This document shows, in pieces, positions 36,577-45,320 of a stretch of 64,000 nt of DNA. The DNA comes from Bacillota bacterium (GTDB lineage Bacteria; Bacillota; Bacilli; Alicyclobacillales; SLC66): NCBI GenBank assembly GCA_021821085.1, contig JAKACV010000006.1:1-64000 (forward strand). Reading direction: 5' to 3'. The position numbers and the translations under genes are program-made. A model generated the notes under the pieces. The model was not told the origin of the DNA, made no database searches, and saw only the letters and a list, made by a program, of their open reading frames with translations. Numbering within the stretch: the first letter of the stretch is position 1; every line of letters starts with the position of its first letter.

Positions 36577-37779
36577 TTGTGGATGTCTAAGCTACAACGC
36601 CTATCCAAACAGGTTAAATTAACCGTTTTCACAATTTTAATGACGGCTACATCTGTATGTTCAGCCATTCCCGTGCATGCGGCAACGACCGACATCGCAC
36701 TGGCTGCGCAAGCAAAAGCTGCGGTTTTGATGGATGCAACAACAGGCACGATTCTATTTTCAAAAAATGAACATCAACGTTTACCGATCGCCAGTGTGAC
36801 AAAAGTGATGACGATGCTCCTCATTTTCGATGCTATCGACCGCAGTCAACTCCACCTAACAGATCGCATCCGAACCTCCGACTACGCAGCAAGCATGGGC
36901 GGATCCCAGATTTTTTTGAAACCTGGGGAACAGATGACATTACGCGACATGTTAAAGGGTATTGCGATTAGCTCTGCAAATGACGCCGCGGTTGCCGTAG
37001 GTGAGCATCTGGCAGGATCTGAAGCGAATTTCGTGCGCCTCATGAACGTGCGAGCACAAGGATTGCAATTGAAGGATACACACTTTATCAACGCTAACGG
37101 TCTCCCTGTTGCAAATCACTACTCATCGGCCTATGATCTCGCCGTTTTATCACGTGAACTTATGAAACATGAACAAGTAACACGGTTTACTGGTGTCTAC
37201 AGCGATCATTTGCGCCAACATACAGAGCATCCATTCTGGCTTGTGAACACAAATAAACTGATTCGTTTTTATCAAGGCATGGATGGCATTAAAACAGGTT
37301 ACACAGCAGAAGCAAAATACTGTCTCGCCGCATCTGCAAAACGCAATCATTTCCGCGTCATTGCCGTCGTTCTTGGTGAACCTAGGGCACCTGTGCGCAA
37401 TGCTGAAGTGACCGAAATGATGAACTATGCGTTTAGTCACTATGACATCAAATCAGTGTATGCAAAAGGCCAAGTAGTAACTCTGGCTCCAGTATGGCGC
37501 GGACAGTTGCAAGTTGTAGGTGTAGCCCCTACACAAACTGTCGGTATCCTTGTAAGCAAGATGGATCATTCCGTCACTGGGACAGTGAAAACTGAACTTA
37601 TTCCACTGTTTGCCCCTGTGAAAAAGGGACAGTTTGCTGGGTGCGTAAAAATAATGACAAACGATAAGGTTGTTGTTAGTGTACCATTGATCACTGTATC
37701 AGAAATTGAAAAAGTTTCCTTCTTCGAAATGCTAGGACGGTCAATAAAGTCGCTCTTCCTGCTTGGTGTCAGACAATAA
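36577..37779 (+). CDS. dacF: Sporulation D-alanyl-D-alanine carboxypeptidase DacF
   Basis: About 400 residues. A signal peptide is visible (about residues 10-32, VKLTVFTILMTATSVCSAIPVHA). It has penicillin-binding motifs of a low-molecular-weight PBP (peptidase S11): SVTK (SxxK), SAN (SxN), KTGYT (KTG). TTG 36577 is 6 bases after GAGGAGG; ATG 36571 or 36583 are alternatives. DacF trims cortex or primordial-wall peptides in the forespore. Synteny upstream of spoIIA supports the name, though a convergent regulator gene is interposed here. The last 11 bp overlap that gene. Confidence 0.88.
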   Translation: MWMSKLQRLSKQVKLTVFTILMTATSVCSAIPVHAATTDIALAAQAKAAVLMDATTGTILFSKNEHQRLPIASVTKVMTMLLIFDAIDRSQLHLTDRIRTSDYAASMGGSQIFLKPGEQMTLRDMLKGIAISSANDAAVAVGEHLAGSEANFVRLMNVRAQGLQLKDTHFINANGLPVANHYSSAYDLAVLSRELMKHEQVTRFTGVYSDHLRQHTEHPFWLVNTNKLIRFYQGMDGIKTGYTAEAKYCLAASAKRNHFRVIAVVLGEPRAPVRNAEVTEMMNYAFSHYDIKSVYAKGQVVTLAPVWRGQLQVVGVAPTQTVGILVSKMDHSVTGTVKTELIPLFAPVKKGQFAGCVKIMTNDKVVVSVPLITVSEIEKVSFFEMLGRSIKSLFLLGVRQ

Positions 37780-39082
37780 TGGATGTAATAAATTTCATCT
37801 GCTCTGTGATGGCCGTAAGTGCAAGTTCGCGCTCACGGCTCCTTAGTGCCTTTTTAGGATCATCAAGCGCCATGTATACGCGTTCAAGATCTTTTAAAAT
37901 ACGAATAGATGTTGCATGGACATGAAATTTTTCCAAGATATCTAGCGTCTCATTGTACACCACACTCGCCTCTTCATAGGAACCTTTCGCCATAAGAATT
38001 TGTCCCTGTAAGCGAAGAATTTGCGCGTATTGAAGGGTATCTTGTTCAACCAAATTTGCTGCTAGCTCTAGACTTCGACTCGCATCATCAATCTGGCCTA
38101 TTTCCAGTTCACAGATACTGCGTTCAAGCCACGCTTCGGCTAAGCCAGCTTGAATACCTTTTTCATAATAATCGGCTAGAACAGTCACGATCGCAGACAA
38201 TGCCGCCTCATATTCTCCAAGTTCTCTTGAAATCATCGCTTGGTTCAAACGCGCATCGAGTGCTTGCACATCTAGCCCAAGCGATTGATAGTGAACAATG
38301 GCTGCATCGGCAAATTGAAATGCCTCGCTGCGATGTTTTAATTCTGCATGCAAAACAGACAACATATTGCATGTCTCCGCTAATTGCTCCCCATATTCAC
38401 GTGCCTGCAAATTGCTATATGATTCTTCAATGTAGCTCAGCGCCTGTAACGTATTTCCAGAACGATAAAGCAAAATGCCAATTGTTTTTCGCAAATCATA
38501 AAGAGATATAAATGGGGTATGCTGTTGCGTTTGTAAATAACTAAGAGCTTTTTTATAACAGTATAATGCTTGTGGTAGTCGTCCTAATTCCACACTCAGA
38601 TCCCCTTGTCGCGTCATGCAATTAGCTCCGAGTTGTAAATCTTTGTGTATCATTGCATTGTTTTCGATATCTGCATATATTTCGAATGCCTCGTCAACTT
38701 GTCCAACCAGTTGTTTGGCATGAGCTAATTCAAGATATAGTTCAGCATCAGGAATGTATCGCGTAGGACTAAGCTCCAACTGCTGCAAGAGAGCCAAAGC
38801 GATTTTTCCCTTTCTTAAATGTAGGTATTCACGCGCTTCTTTTAAAATTTGCAATTGTAGGCTACGCGATTCGACGTCACTCATCAGCTCATGTGGTTCA
38901 ATTCCTAACTGTTCTGCCAACAATTGAATTACACGAAAAGAGGGAGCTACACGATCTGATTCGATCTGACTAATCAATCCTGCCGTAATCTCTCCACGCG
39001 TCAACTCTCCTTGTGTAAGACTGCGTTCTAAGCGTAAAGCCCGGATTTTCGCGCCAAGAGTTCGTGGTACGTTCGGTTTCAC
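37769..39082 (-). CDS. XRE-family HTH regulator with TPR repeats
   Basis: About 437 residues. N-terminal XRE HTH (LGAKIRALRLERSLTQGELTRGEITAGLISQIE, about 8-62). The remainder (about 80-420) is helical with tetratricopeptide-like repeats, the plan of Rap/PlcR-like or ArpU-type peptide-responsive regulators. GTG 39082 with AAAGGAG is chosen; ATG 39088 lies too close to the ribosome site. It lies between dacF and spoIIAA on the opposite strand, an interruption of the usual dacF-spoIIA linkage. No peptide-signal gene was found beside it. Confidence 0.8.
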   Translation of the reverse strand: MKPNVPRTLGAKIRALRLERSLTQGELTRGEITAGLISQIESDRVAPSFRVIQLLAEQLGIEPHELMSDVESRSLQLQILKEAREYLHLRKGKIALALLQQLELSPTRYIPDAELYLELAHAKQLVGQVDEAFEIYADIENNAMIHKDLQLGANCMTRQGDLSVELGRLPQALYCYKKALSYLQTQQHTPFISLYDLRKTIGILLYRSGNTLQALSYIEESYSNLQAREYGEQLAETCNMLSVLHAELKHRSEAFQFADAAIVHYQSLGLDVQALDARLNQAMISRELGEYEAALSAIVTVLADYYEKGIQAGLAEAWLERSICELEIGQIDDASRSLELAANLVEQDTLQYAQILRLQGQILMAKGSYEEASVVYNETLDILEKFHVHATSIRILKDLERVYMALDDPKKALRSRERELALTAITEQMKFITSIIV

Positions 39083-39208
39083 AATCATTCTCCTTTCATT
39101 CAACTTGAATATACCATAATTCCAAAAATTCGTAGTAGGAATCGACTGTGTCATCACATGCATATTTTGTCGAATATTAGCCGATATTCACTAGTTTTGT
39201 CGTAAGGC

Positions 39209-39237
39209 AGGAACCTTGTCTATCCTGCGCGAACTCA
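39209..39237 (+). promoter_or_regulatory. Possible sigma-H-type promoter for spoIIA
   Basis: GCAGGAACC resembles the sigma-H -35 (RnAGGAwww), and GAACTC 18 bases after AGGA resembles its -10 (RnnGAATww, with C for T). In B. subtilis spoIIA is sigma-H dependent. If real, the start site lies next to the left target duplication of the MITE, which would then be part of the mRNA leader. The match is imperfect. Confidence 0.3.
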
Positions 39238-39242
39238 TATAG

Positions 39243-39395
39243 AGGTTGTTCAAAAAGGGTCGAGAACTCTGCGTCGCAGGGCTTCGGCTTGTGCTGGACA
39301 TGCGTGCTCATGTACCACCTATCGTACACTCCGCGCGCATGTCCAGACTTCACGAAACCCCTGCTTGCATCTTACCTCAACCCTTTTTGAACAGG
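39243..39395. mobile_element. MITE-like 153-bp fold-back element with 9-bp target duplication
   Basis: Terminal inverted repeats of 18 bp with one mismatch: TGTTCAAAAAGGGTCGAG at 39247-39264 and its complement form at 39376-39393. Internally CTGGACATGCG (39294-39304) pairs with CGCATGTCCAG (39336-39346), and GCAGGG-CTTCG with CGAAACCCCTGC, so the whole unit can fold into one long hairpin. CTCATATAG occurs directly on both flanks (39234-39242 and 39396-39404), as expected for a transposition event. No ORF. Similar TTGTTCAAAAAG-ended intergenic hairpins are, from memory, widespread in Bacillales. Confidence 0.75.
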
Positions 39396-39460
39396 CTCAT
39401 ATAGCAAGATGGATATTAAGTAGAGTTATGCTGGCAGTTTCCAGGAAGGAGCTTGCAAAG

Positions 39461-39817
39461 ATGAAGGTACAGATTGAGACCCTGAATCGTGGATCGATGA
39501 TGATTGCCACACTTCACGGTGAACTAGATCATCATGCGGCTGATAATGTAAGGGGGACACTGGATCGCGAGATCGAGGCCACAAGAACCAAATGCTTACT
39601 TCTCGATTTGCGCGGCGTTACATTTATGGATAGTTCAGGACTTGGCGTCATTCTTGGCAGATATAAAAAAATGCAAGCACTACCTGGAGAAATGGTCATT
39701 ACATCACTTTCAAAATCAGTCGAGAGACTCTTTGAAATGTCAGGATTGCATAAAATAATGAACATCTACAAAGATCGCGAGACGGCGATTCAAGCCTTAA
39801 AGGAGGTCGCAAAGTGA
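39461..39817 (+). CDS. spoIIAA: Anti-sigma-F factor antagonist SpoIIAA
   Basis: 118 residues from ATG 39461 (AAGGAGC upstream). STAS fold with the phosphorylation-site motif [15 protein letters not shown]; the Ser after the Asp is the SpoIIAB target and SpoIIE substrate. It releases sigma-F from SpoIIAB in the forespore. Its TGA overlaps the GTG start of spoIIAB. The MITE ends 65 bases before this gene. Confidence 0.95.
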   Translation: MKVQIETLNRGSMMIATLHGELDHHAADNVRGTLDREIEATRTKCLLLDLRGVTFMDSSGLGVILGRYKKMQALPGEMVITSLSKSVERLFEMSGLHKIMNIYKDRETAIQALKEVAK

Positions 39818-40266
39818 AAGCTACTAATTCGATGTCGATGACCTTTTCCGCACTTTCTGAAAACGAAGCGTTTGCGCGCGTGGCAGTTGCCGCGTTTGTC
39901 GCACAACTTAACCCCACAATGGAAGAACTTACTGAAATTAAAACGGTCGTATCAGAAGCAGTCACAAATAGCATTATTCATGGATACGGAGAAAAGTATG
40001 GGGATATCTATTTGCATTGTAAAATTGTAGGTGATAGTATAGAGTTGGTGGTGGAAGATCATGGAGTTGGTATTGGCGACGTTGAAATGGTTCGACAACC
40101 CCTTTATACGTCTCGCCCGGAATTAGAACGCTCTGGGATGGGCTTTACCATCATGGAATCATTTGTTGATGAGTTTGATATAGAGTCAGTGGTAGACCGT
40201 GGGACGATGTTGCGTCTTGTCAAGCGCATTCGCACACCACAGAGCGCTACCCATCATGAGGTGTAG
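39814..40266 (+). CDS. spoIIAB: Anti-sigma-F factor / kinase SpoIIAB
   Basis: 150 residues; GHKL ATPase fold with the N box ([18 protein letters not shown]), G1 box ([13 protein letters not shown]) and G2 box ([16 protein letters not shown]). It binds sigma-F and phosphorylates SpoIIAA. GTG start overlaps the spoIIAA stop, giving tight coupling; sigF starts 6 bases after its stop. Confidence 0.95.
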   Translation: MKATNSMSMTFSALSENEAFARVAVAAFVAQLNPTMEELTEIKTVVSEAVTNSIIHGYGEKYGDIYLHCKIVGDSIELVVEDHGVGIGDVEMVRQPLYTSRPELERSGMGFTIMESFVDEFDIESVVDRGTMLRLVKRIRTPQSATHHEV

Positions 40267-40271
40267 GATCG

Positions 40272-41036
40272 ATGAATCACGGACTGGCTCGCGATTACCC
40301 AAAGTTGTCCGACGATCGCGTGCGCACCCTCATCCAGGCTAGTCAGGACGGAGATGCGGCTGCACGCGATGAGTTGGTCGTTAGCAATCAACGTCTCGTT
40401 TGGGCTGTTGTACAGCGGTTTCTTGGACGCGGATACGAACCCGACGATCTATTTCAAATCGGCTGTATTGGATTAATGAAAGCTGTTGATAAATTTGATT
40501 TGCATTACGACGTGAAATTTTCGACATACGCTGTGCCTATGATCATCGGCGAAATTCAACGCTTTTTACGCGATGATAGCACAGTGAAAGTAAGTCGCTC
40601 CTTAAAAGAATTGGCGCGTCATATCAGACGCAAACGTGATGACTTAGCTAAAGAACTGGGTCGTCAACCGCAAATTAACGAAGTAGCAGAAGCACTTGGC
40701 ATTGAACCGGCAGAAGTAGTTCTCGCACAAGAGGCAATGCGCATTCCGGCATCTATTCACGAAACTGTATTTGAAAACGATGGCGATCCAATCTATCTCA
40801 TGGATCAAATTGCGGATTCAGAACAGGATAAGTGGTTTGATAAATTGGCTCTGCATGATGCCTTGTCACGTCTACCAGAACGAGAACGACTGATTGTCTA
40901 CATGCGCTTTTTCAAAGACAAAACTCAATCAGAAGTGGCAGATATGCTACATATTTCACAGGTTCAAGTGTCGCGATTGGAGAAGCGAATCTTGCACACC
41001 ATTCGTGAAACTCTTTTGTCAGATCAAACTTTCTAA
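40272..41036 (+). CDS. sigF: RNA polymerase sporulation sigma factor SigF
   Basis: 254 residues. Region 2 (QRLVWAVVQRFLGRGYEPDDLFQIGCIGLMKAVDKFDLHYDVKFSTYAVPMIIGEIQRFLRDD), region 3 (ELGRQPQINEVAEALGIE) and the region 4 HTH (KTQSEVADMLHISQVQVSRLEKRIL) are all present. It directs early forespore transcription. ATG 40272 after GAGGTG. Third gene of the spoIIA operon. Confidence 0.96.
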   Translation: MNHGLARDYPKLSDDRVRTLIQASQDGDAAARDELVVSNQRLVWAVVQRFLGRGYEPDDLFQIGCIGLMKAVDKFDLHYDVKFSTYAVPMIIGEIQRFLRDDSTVKVSRSLKELARHIRRKRDDLAKELGRQPQINEVAEALGIEPAEVVLAQEAMRIPASIHETVFENDGDPIYLMDQIADSEQDKWFDKLALHDALSRLPERERLIVYMRFFKDKTQSEVADMLHISQVQVSRLEKRILHTIRETLLSDQTF

Positions 41037-41067
41037 GCTATGTGCTGGAACATCATCGTTATATTTT

Positions 41068-41139
41068 AACCCCATTTGGAAACCATAAAGGTGTCGATTC
41101 AATGAATTGACACCTTGAGGTTAGGAGATGGGGTTTTTT
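41068..41139 (+). terminator. Composite stem-loop at the sigF-spoVAC junction, ending in a T tract
   Basis: An inner 13-bp hairpin (AAGGTGTCGATTC / GAATTGACACCTT, 41088-41116, one G-T pair, AAT loop) is enclosed by AACCCCAT (41068-41075) / ATGGGGTT (41128-41135), and the sequence runs into TTTTTT. The outer right arm and T tract overlap the spoVAC ribosome site (AGGAG 41123-41127) and TTG start (41138). It looks like a sigF terminator that also controls access to spoVAC. Confidence 0.6.
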
Positions 41140-41596
41140 GAGTATACAACTTGGAAATCGTCAAAAACAATATCAACAATTTTTAAAAGGCAGACAACCT
41201 TCTCGTCCATTTTTCCGCAACTCCATTCGCGCCTTTTTGGCTGGTGGAACGACCTGCTTATTGGGTCAGGGAATCCAGGAACTATTCGTGCATTTTTTTC
41301 ATATGAGTGAAAAAATGGCAGGGAATCCAACAGTAGCTATCCTCATCATGATTTCTGCTCTGTTAACTGGACTAGGTGTTTACGATATATTTAGTCAATG
41401 GGCAGGGGCTGGATCAGCCGTTCCTGTTACAGGGTTCGCCAATGCAATAACTTCTGCAGCGCTCGAACATAAAACAGAAGGTTATGTGGTGGGTATCGGA
41501 TCTAACATGTTCAAAATTGCAGGTCCTGTAATCGTATTTGGCGTCGTCGCTGCATTTTTTGTTGGACTTGCCCGCTATATCATTTTGCACATCTAA
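41138..41596 (+). CDS. spoVAC: Stage V sporulation protein AC
   Basis: 152 residues with 3-4 hydrophobic helices; conserved FLAGGTTCLLGQGIQELF, GLGVYDIFSQWAGAGSAVPVTGFANAITSAALE and SNMFKIAGPVIVFG. SpoVAC is the mechanosensitive membrane component of the dipicolinate channel. TTG 41138 after AGGAGATGGGG. It follows sigF directly; spoVAA and spoVAB, which lie between in B. subtilis, are absent. Confidence 0.93.
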   Translation: MSIQLGNRQKQYQQFLKGRQPSRPFFRNSIRAFLAGGTTCLLGQGIQELFVHFFHMSEKMAGNPTVAILIMISALLTGLGVYDIFSQWAGAGSAVPVTGFANAITSAALEHKTEGYVVGIGSNMFKIAGPVIVFGVVAAFFVGLARYIILHI

Positions 41597-41637
41597 ATAA
41601 AAGCAACAGTTGGTGAATCGAACAGGGAGGCGAGGAT

Positions 41638-42651
41638 TTGTTAATTGGTCAACAAACATGGGAATTTCCTTCTCGTCCCCGAGTATTAGGGACTGGAACA
41701 GCAGTAGGAGAAAAGGAAGGCACAGGTCCACTCGGAAAGGAATTTGATCTAGTCTTTACCGATCCCTATCTTGGACAAGAAAGTTTCGAGAAAGCAGAAC
41801 GCAAACTCTTAGAACAAGCGCAAGAAAAAGCAGTACAAAAAGCTGGCGTAACCATGGAGGATGTTGATTTTTCAGTTTCTGGCGACTTACTGCCGCACCT
41901 CATATCCGCAAATTTTGCCGCGCGCACCAACGGACAGCCCATGCTAGGCATCTATAGCGCTTGCGCGACAAGCATGCAGGCAGTGGCACTCAGTGCGCTG
42001 CTAGTCGACTCACAGGCGGCACGTTATGCCCTAGCCAGTACGAGTAGCCACAATAGTACAGCAGAACGGATATTTCGTTATCCGACAGAATATGGCGCAC
42101 AAAAGCCCCCAACTGCACACTGCACAGTAACTGGTGCTGGTTCTGCACTGATTGGAAATGGCACGACAGGCCCAACAATCCGCTATGCAACCCTTGGCAA
42201 AGTCATCGATCTTGGCGTAAAAAGTCCCTGGGAGATGGGCGCAGCAATGGCTCCGGCCGCTACAGACACAATCGTTGCTCATCTTCGCGATACGGGGCTC
42301 TGTGTCGAGGATTATGATTTCATTGCAACAGGCGATCTTGCGCGCGTTGGTCATCCAATTGCTCGTGAACTCTTGTTGCGACAACACGTTGACCTTGGGG
42401 ATCGCTTCTCCGATTGCGGAATTCTCATGTATCACGCAGATCAACCTGAGGTCTTTAGTGGCGGCAGTGGTTCAGCATGCTGCGCTTGTGTGACATTTGC
42501 CCATTTGCTACGAAAACTGCAAGCGGGGAAATGGAAGCGTATTCTCGTCGTTGCAACTGGTGCGTTGTTATCAACAATCAGCGCACAACAAAGTGAAACG
42601 ATCCCATGTATTGCTCATGCGGTTACATTTGAAGCAGAAACTGTCTCGTGA
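41638..42651 (+). CDS. spoVAD: Stage V sporulation protein AD
   Basis: 337 residues, thiolase-like fold without catalytic use. Characteristic blocks: [62 protein letters not shown]-like region and [30 protein letters not shown]. SpoVAD binds dipicolinic acid during uptake and release. TTG 41638 after AGGGAGG; 13 bases separate it from spoVAE. Confidence 0.95.
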   Translation: MLIGQQTWEFPSRPRVLGTGTAVGEKEGTGPLGKEFDLVFTDPYLGQESFEKAERKLLEQAQEKAVQKAGVTMEDVDFSVSGDLLPHLISANFAARTNGQPMLGIYSACATSMQAVALSALLVDSQAARYALASTSSHNSTAERIFRYPTEYGAQKPPTAHCTVTGAGSALIGNGTTGPTIRYATLGKVIDLGVKSPWEMGAAMAPAATDTIVAHLRDTGLCVEDYDFIATGDLARVGHPIARELLLRQHVDLGDRFSDCGILMYHADQPEVFSGGSGSACCACVTFAHLLRKLQAGKWKRILVVATGALLSTISAQQSETIPCIAHAVTFEAETVS

Positions 42652-42664
42652 GGTGAGAACGCAC

Positions 42665-43027
42665 TTGCCACATCCTTGGATTTTTTTAACTGCCTTTATT
42701 GTAGGCGGGTTGATTTGCGTCATCGGTCAGTTAATGCTGGATTTGACCAAGTTAACTCCCGCCCATGTAATGACGATCCTTGTCGTATCAGGAGCTATTC
42801 TCGACGGTTTGGGCTGGTATGACCCGCTCATTCAATTCGCTGGGGCCGGGGCAACTGTCCCTATTACTTCATTTGGCAATGCACTTGTGCATGGCGCCAT
42901 GGCAGAAGCACAGCAATATGGCATTATTGGACTGATTACCGGTATTTTTGAAGTTACCAGTGCAGGGATTTCAGCTGCTATTGTATTTGGGTTTCTCACA
43001 GCGCTGATTGCACGCGCGCGCGGCTGA
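42665..43027 (+). CDS. spoVAE: Stage V sporulation protein AE (SpoVAEb type)
   Basis: 120 residues from TTG 42665 (GTGAGGTGAG upstream). Three to four helices with the motif [36 protein letters not shown], clearly related to SpoVAC. It forms part of the dipicolinate channel in the inner spore membrane. The upstream reading frame overlapping spoVAD is not translated as part of it. Confidence 0.92.
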   Translation: MPHPWIFLTAFIVGGLICVIGQLMLDLTKLTPAHVMTILVVSGAILDGLGWYDPLIQFAGAGATVPITSFGNALVHGAMAEAQQYGIIGLITGIFEVTSAGISAAIVFGFLTALIARARG

Positions 43028-43045
43028 GGCAAGGAGGTTGGCACT

Positions 43046-43660
43046 ATGCAAGACGAACGCCCGCGTGTCATTCTTGTGACAGATGGAGACATTATAGCGC
43101 GAACTGCACTCGAAATAGCAGCTCAACTCATCCACGCTCGCGTGATTTCACGCTCGGCCGGAAATCCAACCCCCCTTTCCGGGGATGAAATCGTCGATCT
43201 CATTCTTCATGCGGCCCATGATCCTATCATTGTCATGCTTGACGATAATGGAACTTGGGGCCAGGGTCCTGGCGAACAAGCGCTACGCGCCTTAGTGCAG
43301 AATCAACGTATTCGCATCATCGGTGTGCTTGCAGTCGCAAGTAATACACGCTATGTACGGGGTATCCCTGTTGATTTTTCAGTAGATCGCCGCGGAAGAA
43401 TCGTGGACGCGGCGGTCAACAAAGACGGTTTTCGCATGCGAAGCAAACGCAAACTCATTTTCGGAGACACAGTAGACATCTTACGTCGACTTCACGTCCC
43501 TTATCTCATTGGAATTGGCGACATTGGAAAGATGAAAGGTCTTGATGACTGCCATCGCGCCTGTCCAGTTACTGTTAGTGCATTGCAACTACTGATTGAA
43601 CTAGATGACTGGGCGGTAGGCAAACGCCGTCACGATACACCTTTTCTCCTCGTAAAATGA
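43046..43660 (+). CDS. spoVAE: Stage V sporulation protein AE, SpoVAEa type
   Basis: 204 residues, soluble. ILVTDGDIIARTALEIAA at the start, SRSAGNPTPLSGDEIVDLI, MLDDNGTWGQGPGEQALRAL and IGIGDIGKMKGLDD are typical of the SpoVAEa proteins encoded beside spoVAEb. ATG 43046 after CAAGGAGG. It completes a four-gene spoVA operon; no spoVAF/GerA-type gene follows. Confidence 0.85.
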   Translation: MQDERPRVILVTDGDIIARTALEIAAQLIHARVISRSAGNPTPLSGDEIVDLILHAAHDPIIVMLDDNGTWGQGPGEQALRALVQNQRIRIIGVLAVASNTRYVRGIPVDFSVDRRGRIVDAAVNKDGFRMRSKRKLIFGDTVDILRRLHVPYLIGIGDIGKMKGLDDCHRACPVTVSALQLLIELDDWAVGKRRHDTPFLLVK

Positions 43661-43684
43661 TTTGGAAAGAGGAGGAGAAACCGA

Positions 43685-43822
43685 ATGCTAACTGTCCTTG
43701 GCTGGATTCCACAGATTGTGCGATTCTTTGGAGTATTTCGTGGTGTAGCAGGTTTCGTCGTCCCAATTTGGCCCTATTTGTCTAAATTTTTCCGAGGTCG
43801 AATGCCTGCACTTGCCCACTAA
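43685..43822 (+). CDS. Small hydrophobic protein at the end of the spoVA operon
   Basis: 45 residues (starts MLTVLGWIPQIVRFF) with one membrane helix and a basic patch (KFFRGR). It has an excellent ribosome site (GAGGAGG, 8 bases upstream) 24 bases after the SpoVAEa stop, and a terminator 6 bases after its own stop, so it is the last gene of the spoVA transcript. No family recognised; a spore-membrane role is suggested only by position. Confidence 0.6.
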   Translation: MLTVLGWIPQIVRFFGVFRGVAGFVVPIWPYLSKFFRGRMPALAH

Positions 43823-43828
43823 TCGATC

Positions 43829-43870
43829 GAAAAAAAGCCGGTCGGCATATCCCGATTGGCTATTTTTTTC
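43829..43870 (+). terminator. Terminator of the spoVA operon
   Basis: A run of A, then GCCGGTCGG / CCGATTGGC with a six-base loop, then TATTTTTTT. It separates the spoVA operon from the riboflavin operon leader. Confidence 0.85.
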
Positions 43871-43923
43871 GTCTACTTTACAATCACACGCTCTCATCAG
43901 TATACTGTAAGTAACAATTCCAT

Positions 43924-44056
43924 ATCTTCCTTCAGGGCAGGGTGAGGAGTATTCCAATTCCCGACCGGTGGTAACGCTATGCGAAGTCCACGAGCCTCAC
44001 GGCATGAACTGGTGAAAATCCAGTACCGACGGTACAGTCCGGATGAAAGAAGGAAT
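43924..44056 (+). ncRNA. FMN riboswitch (RFN element)
   Basis: Closely follows the RFN consensus: CTTCCTTC and GAAGGAA close P1. Between them are AGGGCAGGGTGA, ATTCCCGACCGGTGGTA, AGTCCACGAGCC, CTGGTGAAAATCCAG and CCGACGGTACAGTCCGGATGAAAG. It binds FMN and controls the riboflavin synthesis operon immediately downstream. Confidence 0.96.
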
Positions 44057-44095
44057 GGGAGTCATGTGCAATATCACATGCTCTCTTTCGTGTTG

Positions 44096-44130
44096 GGCGC
44101 CCTGAACTGTTGAAGGCGCTATTTTATTTA
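44096..44130 (+). terminator. Riboswitch-controlled terminator before ribD
   Basis: GCGCC (44097-44101) and GGCGC (44115-44119) stem followed by TATTTTATTTA, downstream of the aptamer. A separate CATGTG/CACATG hairpin (44063-44080) lies between aptamer and terminator and may be part of the switch. A transcription-attenuation mechanism is inferred. Confidence 0.7.
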
Positions 44131-44167
44131 TCCTAATCATTGTTCTGAGGAGGATCATGACACCACC

Positions 44168-45265
44168 TTGCCAACAAGTGACGAAGAATTTATGCGCATG
44201 GCCTTGCAACTGGCGTCAATTGCAAAAGAGCGTACAAGCCCAAACCCGATGGTTGGAGCCATACTGGTTAAGAACTCCCGCGTGATCGGTTTTGGTGCCC
44301 ATTTACAGGCCGGCAAGAAGCATGCAGAGATTCATGCACTTGACATTGCGGGTGCTGACGCACAAGGTAGCACGCTCTATATTACGCTAGAACCTTGTGC
44401 TCATTATGGCAAAACACCCCCTTGTGCAAATGCGTTAGTACAAGCAGGCATTTCACGCGCTGTAATTGCCATGGAGGACCCTTTTCCACTTGTAGCTGGC
44501 AAGGGCATTGAGATTTTGCGTGCAGCCGGCATTGAAGTAACCGTTGGCGTGTTGGAGCATGAAGCCCGCACCATAAATAAAATTTACTTGCATTATGTTG
44601 AACATCAACGTCCTTATGTGACATTAAAAATAGCAGCTTCGCTTGACGGTTTCATTGCAGCATCTGATGGGACGCCTTTGACAATCACAGGGAAAGATGC
44701 GCAAATCGAATCACATCGACTGCGAAATGCCGTCGACGGAATTATAGTAGGTGTGAATACGATCATCAGTGACAACCCGCAGTTGACAACGCGAGTTCTT
44801 GACATTGGGAGAAATCCAATCCGTTTCATTTTTGATCGTCACCTGCGCATTCCATTAAACTCGCGAGTGGTTACAGACCCCATCGCACGCACCGTGGTTT
44901 TTTGTCATTCGCAGGCGGAACCTTCACGAGAACTGGCGCTACAGCAAAACGGTGTAGAAGTTTTACGGCTGCAGTCAGATAACTCTCAAGAGATGATTTG
45001 TGAAGCGCTGTTACGAATGGGAGAATGGGGATTGCGACACCTCCTTCTAGAAGGAGGTAGCACGCTTACCGCGGCGTTCCTAGCTGCACAAATGGTGGAT
45101 GAAGTGTGGATGTTTCATGCGCCGCTATTCTTCACGCTTGGTTGGCCCGCATTCAAACCGACTCGAGACCCTGTGTATCGTTCTCCCATTCGTTTGAATA
45201 ACATCACTCGAAAAACGCTTGGCGATGATGAACTTATGATCGGCAATCCGATCTGGAAAACCTAG
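44168..45265 (+). CDS. ribD: Bifunctional riboflavin biosynthesis deaminase/reductase
   Basis: 365 residues. N-terminal cytidine-deaminase-like zinc site KKHAEIHAL plus EPCAHYGKTPPCANAL; C-terminal pyrimidine reductase domain (VTLKIAASLDGFIA, NPIRFIFDRHLRIP, LLLEGGSTLTAAFL). It carries out the second and third steps from GTP. TTG 44168 fits the family start; GAGGAGG lies 14 bases upstream, longer than usual. An ATG at 44157 has better spacing but is out of frame. Confidence 0.93.
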   Translation: MPTSDEEFMRMALQLASIAKERTSPNPMVGAILVKNSRVIGFGAHLQAGKKHAEIHALDIAGADAQGSTLYITLEPCAHYGKTPPCANALVQAGISRAVIAMEDPFPLVAGKGIEILRAAGIEVTVGVLEHEARTINKIYLHYVEHQRPYVTLKIAASLDGFIAASDGTPLTITGKDAQIESHRLRNAVDGIIVGVNTIISDNPQLTTRVLDIGRNPIRFIFDRHLRIPLNSRVVTDPIARTVVFCHSQAEPSRELALQQNGVEVLRLQSDNSQEMICEALLRMGEWGLRHLLLEGGSTLTAAFLAAQMVDEVWMFHAPLFFTLGWPAFKPTRDPVYRSPIRLNNITRKTLGDDELMIGNPIWKT

Positions 45266-45320
45266 TTAACTTTTGATTGGATTGGTCATTGAGGCACGTT
45301 CGCAAGGAGGTGACTACTGT

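Noticed and set aside
36233-36622. A separate protein-coding gene between deoB and dacF
   Set aside because: The readable pieces are out-of-frame segments of pyrimidine-nucleoside phosphorylase, so it is a pseudogene.
39241-39404. The hairpin upstream of spoIIAA as a simple terminator
   Set aside because: It has long terminal inverted repeats and an exact 9-bp flanking duplication, and no T tract in the appropriate place; a MITE explains it better.
44157-44267. ATG 44157 as the ribD start
   Set aside because: It has better spacing to GAGGAGG but opens a different frame that ends after about 37 codons. The RibD family N terminus starts at TTG 44168.
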